Below are positions 35,157-43,042 of a stretch of 64,000 nucleotides of DNA, piece by piece. Each line of letters opens with the position of its first letter. Position 1 is the stretch's first letter. The notes under the pieces are model-generated. The model was given only the letters and a program-made list of their open reading frames with translations. It was not told the origin of the DNA and made no database searches. The position numbers and the translations under genes were made by a program. The stretch spans positions 94,389-158,388 of the forward strand of contig WJMH01000022.1 in assembly GCA_014728045.1 (NCBI GenBank). The letters are read 5' to 3'. This stretch comes from Candidatus Omnitrophota bacterium (GTDB taxonomy: Bacteria; Omnitrophota; Gorgyraeia; Tantalellales; Tantalellaceae).

Positions 35157-36765
35157 GCAAAAACAGAAGAAGACGGTCGGGGTAATAGAACTGGGTTACC
35201 AGAAAGCCCTTATGGTGACCTCATTCCAGGTGCGTATTTTCAGTATCATCGTGGGCCTGATCTGCGCAAACCTGATCGATTCCCTTGTACATGTAGACTT
35301 ACCCTGGCAGATACCGGGGGTGCTTTACGCATGGCTTCTGGTCAGCACGCTGTACCTGGTCTATTACAGGCTTAACCTGTGCCGGTCCCAGAGGATGCTG
35401 GATAACGTTCATTTAAGTTATTACTTCTTCGGGATCGCTTTTTCCACGATCCTGGTGCATTACCTGGGGGGAGCCGAGTGGCTCGCTTTCGCTATCTATT
35501 TCTTCGATCTGGTGTACGCGAACGTCCTTATGAGGAGGGCCAGAGGAGCCCTGGTGACTTTCCTGATAGTCGCCAGTTACTTTTCACTGGTACTCCTCGA
35601 ATACAAAGGGCACATAACGCACATAAGGCTTTTCCCTCTGGAGGAAGCCAGTTACGACAATTTCCGGTACCTGGTGATGACCAATTTCATCATAGTCGGC
35701 GGCATGTTCTGCCTGATGTCGTACGCGACGGGGCTTTTCTCGAAAATGAAGGAAGACAGGGAAAGGAAGGTAGCCGAATCAAGGAACCGGTACGAGGCCA
35801 AATCACGCCAGCTTGAAGAGATGGCCCTGCAGCTGAGGAAGAACGCCGCTGAGAACAAATATCTCAAGAGGGCGGCGATGGGATACATAGAGAAAAAGGA
35901 GTTCGAGATAGAGAAGACGAAGCGTGATCTTGAAGAACAGATAGAAAAACTTCGCAAGACCCAGAAATCCATGTTCTTCATGATAGAGGACCTTAACGAG
36001 ATGAGCGCCCAGCTGAAGGACGCACGCGATAATCTCGAAGAGAAGGTGAGACAGAGAACTGATGAACTTCTCAATATCAGCAGAAAGCTGCACAGGAGCG
36101 AGCGTCTGGCTTTCCTGGGGAAGCTATCGGGCAGCGTAACACACGAGCTCAGGAACCCGCTGGCGGTCCTGAAGAACGCCGCCTATTATCTTGAGAAGAA
36201 GTCCTCCACCGTCAAGGACAAGAAGGTCGCAAAATATATCGACATCATAAAAAAAGAGATCTCGGTGATCGATTCGATAATCGACGACATCATGGGTTTC
36301 GCCAAGACCAGGTCGCCGAACATCCAGAAACAGGACCTCAGAAAAGTGATCGATAACGCGCTCTCTTCGATCAATGTGCCGGACCTTGTGGAGGTCAGGA
36401 AGGAATTCAAGGACGTTCCGGAAATAGAGATAGACAGCGACCAGACGATGCACGCGCTGATGAACCTTGCCAATAACGCCATCATGGCCATGAGCGGTAA
36501 CGGTGTGCTTACTTTTGGTCTTTACACCGAGGGCGATCACGTGTGCATAGAGGTCAGGGATACCGGCCCGGGCATACCGCCCGATCAGCGGGACCTTATA
36601 TTCGAACCCCTTTACAGCAGTAAACCCAAAGGTACCGGTCTTGGTCTTCCTATAGCAAAAATGATGGTAGAGAACCAGGACGGTCATATCGAGTTCGATT
36701 CCGAGCTCGGCGAAGGTACGGTTTTCAGGATATATCTGCCGCTCGATCACAAAAAACGCGATTGA
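35140..36765 (+). CDS. Membrane sensor histidine kinase
   Basis: A 541-residue kinase. About six transmembrane helices occupy residues 25-200 with little periplasmic sequence, so sensing may take place in the membrane. A long coiled coil follows (about 200-315). The HisKA domain has the phospho-acceptor His in SVTHELRNPLAVL (near 335), and the HATPase has NLANNAI (near 445), DTGPGIPPDQ and GTGLGLPIA. It is translated from within the preceding PAS gene and followed by a receiver gene, giving an operon of PAS protein, kinase and regulator. The stimulus is unknown. Confidence 0.88.
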   Translation: MVQQNKQKQKKTVGVIELGYQKALMVTSFQVRIFSIIVGLICANLIDSLVHVDLPWQIPGVLYAWLLVSTLYLVYYRLNLCRSQRMLDNVHLSYYFFGIAFSTILVHYLGGAEWLAFAIYFFDLVYANVLMRRARGALVTFLIVASYFSLVLLEYKGHITHIRLFPLEEASYDNFRYLVMTNFIIVGGMFCLMSYATGLFSKMKEDRERKVAESRNRYEAKSRQLEEMALQLRKNAAENKYLKRAAMGYIEKKEFEIEKTKRDLEEQIEKLRKTQKSMFFMIEDLNEMSAQLKDARDNLEEKVRQRTDELLNISRKLHRSERLAFLGKLSGSVTHELRNPLAVLKNAAYYLEKKSSTVKDKKVAKYIDIIKKEISVIDSIIDDIMGFAKTRSPNIQKQDLRKVIDNALSSINVPDLVEVRKEFKDVPEIEIDSDQTMHALMNLANNAIMAMSGNGVLTFGLYTEGDHVCIEVRDTGPGIPPDQRDLIFEPLYSSKPKGTGLGLPIAKMMVENQDGHIEFDSELGEGTVFRIYLPLDHKKRD

Positions 36766-36770
36766 TCCAA

Positions 36771-37139
36771 ATGGAACAGGACAAGAAAAAGATCATAGTG
36801 GCCGAGGACAGCCGCGAACTGTGCGATCTTCTCAAGTGCATACTGGAAGGGGAAGGATACGCGGTGGATTTCGTTCATGACGGTTTTTCCCTGATAAAAT
36901 ACCTCAAGCAAACGCAGGACGTGGATGTCATAATACTCGACCTTATAATGCCCGATAAAGGCGGAATAAGCATATTCGACACCATCCGCTCGGTAGCCCC
37001 CGCTTCAAGACTGATAATTTACACCGGCTACACCAGTTACAGGCACTCGGTCTTCGCCAGGGAGGCCGACGCCTTTATCAACAAGACAGAGGGCCCGGAA
37101 AAGCTCATCGAGACTTTAAGGGAACTTTTGGAAGGATGA
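36771..37139 (+). CDS. Single-domain response regulator
   Basis: A receiver of 122 residues with AEDS in the acidic pocket, phospho-acceptor Asp in VIILDLIMPDKGG (near 55), a YTGYTS loop and an NKTEGPE segment where the usual KP is changed to KT. It has no output domain. The start ATG 36771 lies six bases after the kinase stop and has no ribosome site; a TTG at 36762 that overlaps the kinase stop is an alternative. It probably takes phosphate from the kinase encoded just upstream. A strong terminator follows. Confidence 0.83.
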   Translation: MEQDKKKIIVAEDSRELCDLLKCILEGEGYAVDFVHDGFSLIKYLKQTQDVDVIILDLIMPDKGGISIFDTIRSVAPASRLIIYTGYTSYRHSVFAREADAFINKTEGPEKLIETLRELLEG

Positions 37140-37160
37140 GTGCCCCTTTAAGCAGTAAAC

Positions 37161-37188
37161 AAAAAACCCGGCTTTTGCCGGGTTTTTT
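37161..37188. terminator. Bidirectional terminator
   Basis: AAAAAACCCGGC, TTTT loop, GCCGGGTTTTTT. It separates the convergent receiver gene and tRNA-Ser(GGA). Confidence 0.9.
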
Positions 37189-37208
37189 ATCTGTTATTCT
37201 CCGGGTAA

Positions 37209-37296
37209 TGGCGGAGAGGCAGGGATTCGAACCCTGGGAACATTTCTGTTCACTTGTTCTCCAAACAAGCGCCTTCGACCACTCGGCCACCTCTCC
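37209..37296 (-). tRNA. tRNA-Ser (anticodon GGA)
   Basis: Read on the minus strand: acceptor GGAGAGG/CCTCTCC fully paired, G discriminator, encoded CCA (TGG at 37209-37211 on the plus strand). The anticodon loop TTGGAGA carries GGA. It has a long variable arm. It lies 17 bp after the STAS gene on the same strand and may be co-transcribed with it. Confidence 0.95.
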
Positions 37297-37313
37297 ACCC
37301 GAAGGAGTAATAT

Positions 37314-37667
37314 TCAGTCAATGTTCTTAAAGCTTTCCAGGGCGTCATGCTCCGTTTCGTATAATTCCAGGATCCTGTCAAGCTGGGTCAGCTGAAATAT
37401 ACTGAAAGCTTCGTTGGACAGGCCGCTTATCTTGATGGTGCCGCCGTTTTCCCTCACCTGTTTGGCGAAGAAGATTATGGTGGCGATAACCAGCGATGAA
37501 ACGAAACCCACACCGTCTAGGTCGATAATGAACTTCTTTTCCCCGGAGTCCATCAGATCCTGGAGTTTACGCTTGATCTGTTCCCTCTGCTCACGTGTGA
37601 TCTCGTTGAACGAGAATCTTACGAGATTGATATCGCCTGTCTTTTCATTGGAAATAAGTTCAGCCAT
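37314..37667 (-). CDS. STAS-domain anti-sigma-factor antagonist-like protein
   Basis: A 117-residue STAS protein: DLDGVGFVSSLVIATI near residue 50-65 corresponds to the conserved D-x-S-G-V-x-F-x-D-S-S-G region and holds two serines that could be phosphorylated. The RQVRENGGTIKISGLSN-like strand-helix segment is standard. Such proteins work in partner switches with a serine kinase and a PP2C/SpoIIE phosphatase. A SpoIIE-type phosphatase lies 3.4 kb away (41047) but no RsbW-like kinase is in the window. AAAGGATC precedes the start at 37667. Confidence 0.8.
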   Translation of the reverse strand: MAELISNEKTGDINLVRFSFNEITREQREQIKRKLQDLMDSGEKKFIIDLDGVGFVSSLVIATIIFFAKQVRENGGTIKISGLSNEAFSIFQLTQLDRILELYETEHDALESFKNID

Positions 37668-37810
37668 GATAAGATCCTTTTTTTGCCCTGAATGCCTTTA
37701 TATTCTACTACATATGATGAGTTTGTCACGAATTTTCTTAAGTTAAAAGACCGGATTTTCATGAAAATTGTAGAGAATTTTGCGATATTCTGGTACAATA
37801 AGTTCCCTGC

Positions 37811-37898
37811 GGAGAGGTGGCAGAGCGGTTGAATGCGGCGGTCTCGAAAACCGTTGGGCCTTCGGGTCCCGGGAGTTCGAATCTCCCCCTCTCCGCCA
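37811..37898 (+). tRNA. tRNA-Ser (anticodon CGA)
   Basis: Acceptor GGAGAGG/CCTCTCC, discriminator G, encoded CCA (37896-37898). The loop CTCGAAA carries CGA. The variable arm is a strong GGGCC/TTCG/GGTCC-type hairpin. A TACAAT box at 37794-37799 lies shortly upstream. Confidence 0.95.
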
Positions 37899-37972
37899 TT
37901 ATTTTTTGCGTATTTCCTGCAAAAAACCACGGGGTTCGATTGTCAAGATTAAAATTCCAGCTTTTTTGCTAC

Positions 37973-37988
37973 TAACTATATATTGTGT
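37973..37988 (+). promoter_or_regulatory. NrdR-box-like operator
   Basis: TAACTATATATTGTGT agrees with the NrdR consensus (ACACWATATATWGTGT) at 14 of 16 positions by my count. A weaker copy may start near 38006, 33 bp on, in phase with the first. It overlaps the promoter region of nrdD. NrdR represses ribonucleotide reductase genes when dATP is high; the nrdR gene is not in the window. Confidence 0.55.
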
Positions 37989-37993
37989 ATCTC

Positions 37994-38022
37994 TTGACAA
38001 AGCCAACAACATATGGTATTTT
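37994..38022 (+). promoter_or_regulatory. Promoter of the nrdD operon
   Basis: TTGACA (37994-37999), 17-bp spacer, TATTTT (38017-38022), five bases downstream of the NrdR-like box. The leader to ATG 38192 would be about 160 bases. Confidence 0.5.
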
Positions 38023-38191
38023 TGCTTTTGCTTTGAAAATAATCGACCAGCGGTCTTACACCTGTTAAACACGTTCTTTCCCGGAAGCGGGGGGAACCGG
38101 CCATCGAAAGAATTATCCAGTATTTCTGGCTCATATAGATACAGGTCCTTGAAAAAAAGACTCATTTTATTAACGAAGGAGATGGTGGAAA

Positions 38192-40207
38192 ATGTATTCA
38201 ACTGATATCAAATTCATCAGGAAAAGGGATGGAAGACTTGAACCTTTTGACCCGCAAAAGATCGAGAGTGTGATCTTTGCCGCCGCCAAGGCGGTAGGGG
38301 GAGAGGACATCGAAAAAGCGCGAGAGATAACCCGCCAGACTGTGTCCTTCCTGGAAGTGATATATAAGGCTGACCGGGTGCCTACGGTGGAGAACGTGCA
38401 GGACCTGGTCGAGAAGATACTCATTGAGAACGGTCACGCCAAGACCGCCAAGGCGTACATACTCTACAGGGAACAGCACGCCAAACTGCGCCAGACCAAG
38501 GCGCTTCTTTCGGACGCGGTCAATATGGTCGACAACTATATTCAGCAGAAGGACTGGCGCGTCAAGGAGAACGCTAACATGGGTTATTCCCTCCAGGGGC
38601 TCAATAACTTCATATCCACCGCCGTCTCCAACAAGTACTGGCTGGACCGCATATATCCCAGGGAAATAGCAGAGAAGCATATGGAGGGGGACCTTCATAT
38701 ACACGACCTGGGTTCGATAAGCGCCTACTGCTGCGGATGGGACCTCAAGGACCTTCTGATAAGGGGTTTCGGCGGAGCTTACGGCAAGGTTGAATCCAAT
38801 CCTCCGAGGCATTTCCGGGTCGCGCTGGGCCAGATAGTCAACTTCTTCTACACTCTGCAGGGCGAGGCCGCCGGCGCGCAGGCTTTCTCGAACTTCGACA
38901 CGCTTCTTGCCCCCTACGTATATTATGATAACCTCACCTATGCCCAGGTGAGGCAGTACATGCAGGAATTCATCTTCAACATCAACGTGCCGACACGGGT
39001 GGGGTTCCAGACGCCTTTTACGAATATCACCATGGACCTTACGATACCCGAATCGTTCAGGGACGAGGTTGTCGTCGTGGGAGGCGAGATCAAGGACAAA
39101 AAGTACGGGGATTTCCAGCACGAGGCGGACCTGATAAACAAGGCCTTCTGTGACGTGATGATAGAAGGGGACGCCAAGGGAAGGATATTCTCCTTTCCCA
39201 TTCCCACCTATAACATAACCAGGAACTTTGACTGGGAGAACCGGGACCTGGACGGTCTCTGGGAGATGACATCAAAATATGGCATACCCTATTTTTCCAA
39301 TTTCGTCAACAGCGACATGGATCCGGATGACGCCAGGAGCATGTGCTGCAGACTTCGTCTCGATAACCGCGAGCTCAGGAAGAGGGGTGGCGGCCTTTTC
39401 GGGTCCAACCCGCTTACCGGCTCTATCGGTGTTGTGACGCTGAACCTGCCGCGTCTTGCCTACATGTCGGGCGACACAAAGGATTTCTACAAGGGGCTGG
39501 ATGAGCTTCTGCGCATATCCAAAGAAGCCCTGGAGATCAAAAGAAAGATACTCGAGCAGCTCACAGATCAGGGGCTTTACCCTTATTCAAGCCATTACCT
39601 GGCGGATATAAAGAAAAGGCACGGTTCCTTCTGGGCCAATCATTTTTCAACTATCGGCATAGTCGGGATGAACGAGGCCTGCCTCAATCTTATCAAGGAG
39701 GACATAAGCACCGAGAAAGGAAAGAGGTTCGCGCTGGAGGCGCTCAATTACATAAGAGAACGCATGATGGAGTTCCAGGAAGAAACAGGACATTTTTATA
39801 ACCTGGAAGCGACTCCCGCCGAGGGCACCACGTACCGGCTGGCCAAGATGGACAAGGAGAAGTACCCGGGTATAGTCACCCAGGGCGGGGAGGATCCTTA
39901 TTACACCAATTCCTCGAATCTGCCCGTAGGTTACACCGAGGACCTTTTCGCCGCCATGGGACACCAGGATGAGCTGCAGACACGCTATACCGGAGGTACG
40001 GTATTCCATATATTCCTTGGCGAGAGGATAGAGGACCGGGATGTCTGCAAAAAGTTCGTTCGCAAGATAGCGCAGAACTATCATATGCCGTATTTCACGA
40101 TCTCGCCGTCTTTCACCATTTGTTCGGAACACGGATATATCCCCGGGGAGCACTTCACCTGTCCTTATGAGGAACACAGTACTACAAGTGAGGAGGTATC
40201 GATATGA
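38192..40207 (+). CDS. nrdD: Anaerobic ribonucleoside-triphosphate reductase large part, without glycyl-radical domain
   Basis: Class III ribonucleotide reductase, making dNTPs from NTPs without oxygen. The 671-residue protein has an ATP-cone at residues about 6-95 (allosteric activity site), the ten-stranded barrel with the substrate-radical cysteine in MCCRLRLDN (near 385), and a final zinc-site region CSEHGY ... FTCPYEE (near 643-660). It stops 14 residues after the last of these cysteines, exactly where canonical NrdD would go on to the radical-bearing RVxGY loop. That loop is supplied by the next gene. GGAGATGG precedes ATG 38192. Without the partner this chain could not hold the glycyl radical. 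Confidence 0.92.
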   Translation: MYSTDIKFIRKRDGRLEPFDPQKIESVIFAAAKAVGGEDIEKAREITRQTVSFLEVIYKADRVPTVENVQDLVEKILIENGHAKTAKAYILYREQHAKLRQTKALLSDAVNMVDNYIQQKDWRVKENANMGYSLQGLNNFISTAVSNKYWLDRIYPREIAEKHMEGDLHIHDLGSISAYCCGWDLKDLLIRGFGGAYGKVESNPPRHFRVALGQIVNFFYTLQGEAAGAQAFSNFDTLLAPYVYYDNLTYAQVRQYMQEFIFNINVPTRVGFQTPFTNITMDLTIPESFRDEVVVVGGEIKDKKYGDFQHEADLINKAFCDVMIEGDAKGRIFSFPIPTYNITRNFDWENRDLDGLWEMTSKYGIPYFSNFVNSDMDPDDARSMCCRLRLDNRELRKRGGGLFGSNPLTGSIGVVTLNLPRLAYMSGDTKDFYKGLDELLRISKEALEIKRKILEQLTDQGLYPYSSHYLADIKKRHGSFWANHFSTIGIVGMNEACLNLIKEDISTEKGKRFALEALNYIRERMMEFQEETGHFYNLEATPAEGTTYRLAKMDKEKYPGIVTQGGEDPYYTNSSNLPVGYTEDLFAAMGHQDELQTRYTGGTVFHIFLGERIEDRDVCKKFVRKIAQNYHMPYFTISPSFTICSEHGYIPGEHFTCPYEEHSTTSEEVSI

Positions 40208-40380
40208 CAGACAAGAAATGTAACGTTGAGGTCTTTGCCAGAGTTACCGGGTTCTTTCGTCCCGTCCAGTCCTGGAACAAAGGTAAAACCGCCGAGTTCA
40301 CTGACAGGAAAAAATACAAAATGGACGCATCCGAGATAGCGAATGAAGATAGCAGGGTTACAAAAGCTGTCAATGGTTGA
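40204..40380 (+). CDS. Stand-alone glycyl-radical domain of class III ribonucleotide reductase
   Basis: A 58-residue protein, too short for a usual ORF cutoff, that carries the NrdD C-terminal radical loop: KKCNVEVFARVTGFFRPVQSWNKGK followed by an EFxDR-like EFTDRKKY. By analogy Gly16 of RVTGF is the radical glycine. A perfect AGGAGG lies at 40191-40196, seven bases before ATG 40204, and ATG overlaps the nrdD stop (ATGA), so it is a separately initiated, coupled cistron rather than a sequencing frameshift. Its Cys6 may complete the zinc site begun in NrdD. Its last 38 bases overlap nrdG. Function inferred from motif and position. Confidence 0.85.
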   Translation: MTDKKCNVEVFARVTGFFRPVQSWNKGKTAEFTDRKKYKMDASEIANEDSRVTKAVNG

Positions 40381-41035
40381 TTATCCCGGGCATGTCGCCG
40401 CGGCGATATTCCTCCAGGGTTGTAACTTCAGGTGCGGCTATTGCCATAACCCCGAACTGATACCGCTCAACAGGGAATCTGCGTATAACGAAAAGGATAT
40501 CCTGGATTATCTCGAAAAAAACGAGAACATGCTCGAAGGCGTGGTAATTACAGGCGGCGAACCCCTGATCCACGGGGATCTTCCGGAGTTCACCTCCAGG
40601 ATCAAACAGAAGGGGTTTCGCCTTAAGCTGGATACCAACGGTTCCGATCCCGCGGGGCTTGAAGACCTTTTCAGGGGGCACTTATTGGATTATGTGGCGG
40701 TGGACGTGAAAACATCGCTCGGTAAATATTCTCTGTTAACGGACGTGAAGGATATCGAGGAACTTATATCCTCAAGCGTGCATCTAACAATGCTCTCAAC
40801 GATACCCTATGAGTTCCGTATAACGTGCGTACCCGGTATAGTAGAAGAGGAGGACATACGTTCCATAGCTGAACTCCTCAAGGGGGCAAAAAAATGCTCC
40901 CTCCAGCAGTTCAGCCCCGGGATAAGCTACCAGGAGAGTTTTCAGAAGAGAGCCCCCTACGGTAAGGAAGTTCTCTCAGGCTTCCGGGATATCCTGCTCG
41001 ATAAGGTCGAACAGGTGGATATGCGGGGGATATAA
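40343..41035 (+). CDS. nrdG: Anaerobic ribonucleotide reductase activating enzyme
   Basis: A 230-residue radical-SAM activase that generates the glycyl radical on NrdD. The 4Fe-4S motif is CNFRCGYC (Cys27, Cys31, Cys34), preceded by DYPGHVAA and followed by HNPEL; GGEPL marks the SAM site. It starts inside the small glycyl-domain gene, so the reductase, its radical domain and the activase are one operon. It is longer than E. coli NrdG and closer to the type annotated as pyruvate formate-lyase-like activase for NrdD. The phosphatase gene follows 11 bp on. Confidence 0.9.
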   Translation: MKIAGLQKLSMVDYPGHVAAAIFLQGCNFRCGYCHNPELIPLNRESAYNEKDILDYLEKNENMLEGVVITGGEPLIHGDLPEFTSRIKQKGFRLKLDTNGSDPAGLEDLFRGHLLDYVAVDVKTSLGKYSLLTDVKDIEELISSSVHLTMLSTIPYEFRITCVPGIVEEEDIRSIAELLKGAKKCSLQQFSPGISYQESFQKRAPYGKEVLSGFRDILLDKVEQVDMRGI

Positions 41036-41046
41036 AAGGCGGGAAT

Positions 41047-42609
41047 ATGCGAAAGATAAGCTTTAAGGCAAAGATAACCCTTACGTTCCTTGCCACATAC
41101 ACGATACTTTCCCTCTACCTCATAGGCCTTTTCTACGTAAAGGCCGTTCTTGTCCAGAAGGAGAACCTCCGCCAGAAGCTTATGGAGCTTTCAACGCTGG
41201 GCACCAGGATAGTCCCGGCCTCTCTTGTCGAAAAGATAGTTCCCACCCGGTCCAACATGAATTCAGCCGAATATCTGGAGCTCCGCAGCAAGCTCCAGAG
41301 CATAATGAACGTGCATCCTGACATAGCCGATGTATACGTCCTTGTAAATACCCGCTCTCCCGGGATCATGAAGTTCGTCGCCAACGCTGATGAAGAGGAA
41401 CTTGTCGATTGCGGGGAACAGTTCGATGTTACCCGTTACCCGCAACTGGTGAAAGCCGTACACGGACCTTCCGCGGACCACAGGGTGCTTTCCGACAGGT
41501 GGGGGGACTGGCTTTCGGGTTATGCGCCCATACGCGATAAAGCTGATGATGCGATCGCGATTCTGGGTATCGACATATCAGCCGAGACCATAGCCCAGAT
41601 GCGCCGGACGGTCCTGGTCAACGCCGTGTATGTCTTCCTGGTAGGAGTGGTCATATCCATTCTTGCGGGGAACCTCGCCTCCTGGTGGCTCACCAAACCG
41701 ATCAAAGCACTTATGAAGGGCATGGACCAGATCTGTTCTGGGAACCTTGATTATGCGATACCCGTCAGGTCTTCTGATGAGATAGGGAAGCTTGCCGGAA
41801 ATTTCAATAAAATGGCCAGGGAGCTTAAAAAATACATACAGGACCTTACGGAGGTGACCAGCGAGAAGGAAAGGCTCAACAGGGAGCTTGAGATCGCGGC
41901 GGAGCTCCAGAAAGCGATGCTACCCCATTACAATCTCGATATCGAGGAAATAGACCTGGCCGGACTGAGCCTGCCGGCCAGGGAAGTCGGGGGCGATTAT
42001 TTCGACTACATGGACAATGACGGGAGGAACATAGGTTTCGTGATAGCCGATGCTACCGGGAAGGGTCTTTACAGCTCGATCTTCATGACCAATTCGAGGA
42101 GTATCTTCAAGATAATGACCACCGAGGAGACCTCTCCCGGCAAGGTGATAGAAAGGACCAATGACCTGGTCATAAGAGAGATGGGCTCAAGTTCCTCGTC
42201 GATGTTCATCACCATGTTCTACGGGATCTATGACAAGGATACAAGTGTTTTCAGGTATTCCAACGCCGGGCATAATCCGCCCCTGTTCATAGAGAGCGAA
42301 AGCTCCCGCATAGAGCTTTTAAAGCCCCACGGCTATCCGATCGGTATAATGGAGGAGCAGAAATATGCCGACAGCCAGGTGCATATGGAAAAGGGCGATC
42401 TGATGGTGCTTTATACCGACGGTGTGGTCGAGGCCATGAATTCGAAGAAGGAAATGTACGGATTGAGCCGCCTCAGCCAGGTGGTTCTGGAATCCAGGCA
42501 TCTTCCGGCACAGGAGCTGGTCAATAATATCCGTGAGAGCGTTTTCAAGTTCACTGCCGACCTGGCGCAGTTCGATGACCTCACGCTTCTGGTCTTCCGC
42601 GTCAAGTGA
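41047..42609 (+). CDS. Membrane sensor PP2C-type (SpoIIE/RsbU) serine phosphatase
   Basis: A 520-residue protein with two transmembrane helices (about 8-32 and 195-217) enclosing a periplasmic sensor domain of about 160 residues, a HAMP domain (about 217-270, LTKPIKALMKGMD), a short coiled coil and a SpoIIE phosphatase domain (about 285-520). Metal-ligand motifs are VGGDYFDY, VIADATGKG and DDLTLLVFR at the end. It would dephosphorylate a STAS anti-sigma antagonist in response to an outside signal; the STAS protein at 37314 is the nearest candidate. The kinase of the switch is not seen. Confidence 0.87.
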   Translation: MRKISFKAKITLTFLATYTILSLYLIGLFYVKAVLVQKENLRQKLMELSTLGTRIVPASLVEKIVPTRSNMNSAEYLELRSKLQSIMNVHPDIADVYVLVNTRSPGIMKFVANADEEELVDCGEQFDVTRYPQLVKAVHGPSADHRVLSDRWGDWLSGYAPIRDKADDAIAILGIDISAETIAQMRRTVLVNAVYVFLVGVVISILAGNLASWWLTKPIKALMKGMDQICSGNLDYAIPVRSSDEIGKLAGNFNKMARELKKYIQDLTEVTSEKERLNRELEIAAELQKAMLPHYNLDIEEIDLAGLSLPAREVGGDYFDYMDNDGRNIGFVIADATGKGLYSSIFMTNSRSIFKIMTTEETSPGKVIERTNDLVIREMGSSSSSMFITMFYGIYDKDTSVFRYSNAGHNPPLFIESESSRIELLKPHGYPIGIMEEQKYADSQVHMEKGDLMVLYTDGVVEAMNSKKEMYGLSRLSQVVLESRHLPAQELVNNIRESVFKFTADLAQFDDLTLLVFRVK

Positions 42610-42622
42610 ACCGGATGACGTA

Positions 42623-43042
42623 ATGAATATGAAGATATTAAGGATAATACCGGTACTGTTTTTATTATCTGGCATCCTCTGCCCGGAGGCCTGCGCCGAT
42701 CCCATCAAGGTTTACCTGAAGATGAGGGGCGATACCGGCATTGAAGAGAAGGTGAGGGATTTTCTGGCCAGCCGGTTCGAATCCTTTGAAGATGTAACGG
42801 TGACGGACCAGAAGGACAAAAGCCATCTTTATCTGGATCTCAGTCTCGTTGAACAGGAGCCGATACGATTTTACGCGCTGGGGATATGCATCGCCTACCA
42901 TGTACGCGATGAATTTTACAGCCGGCCCACATCAGACGTGGCGCAGTTCGGTGAGGGGCGCATGGAAGACGTTTGCAGGTATCTTGCCGAACAGATAAAC
43001 GGTAGTTTCCTCGCGCCCTTGAGAAAAAGTTCCGAAGAATGA
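42623..43042 (+). CDS. Exported protein, unknown
   Basis: A 139-residue protein with a signal peptide (hydrophobic residues 7-20, likely cleavage after EACA). The mature part of about 115 residues begins DPIKVYLKMRGD and seems mixed alpha/beta, with no repeated cysteines. ATG 42623 is taken because it precedes a normal signal peptide; ATG 42629 is almost equal and neither has a clear ribosome site. It sits between the phosphatase and the glycosyltransferase, overlapping the latter by 4 bp. Family not recognised. Confidence 0.6.
   Translation: MNMKILRIIPVLFLLSGILCPEACADPIKVYLKMRGDTGIEEKVRDFLASRFESFEDVTVTDQKDKSHLYLDLSLVEQEPIRFYALGICIAYHVRDEFYSRPTSDVAQFGEGRMEDVCRYLAEQINGSFLAPLRKSSEE

Noticed and set aside
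40180..40210. nrdD as a pseudogene or sequencing frameshift
   Set aside because: The downstream glycyl-radical frame has its own AGGAGG at ideal spacing and an ATGA overlap like the other coupled genes here, and no slippery heptamer is seen at the junction.
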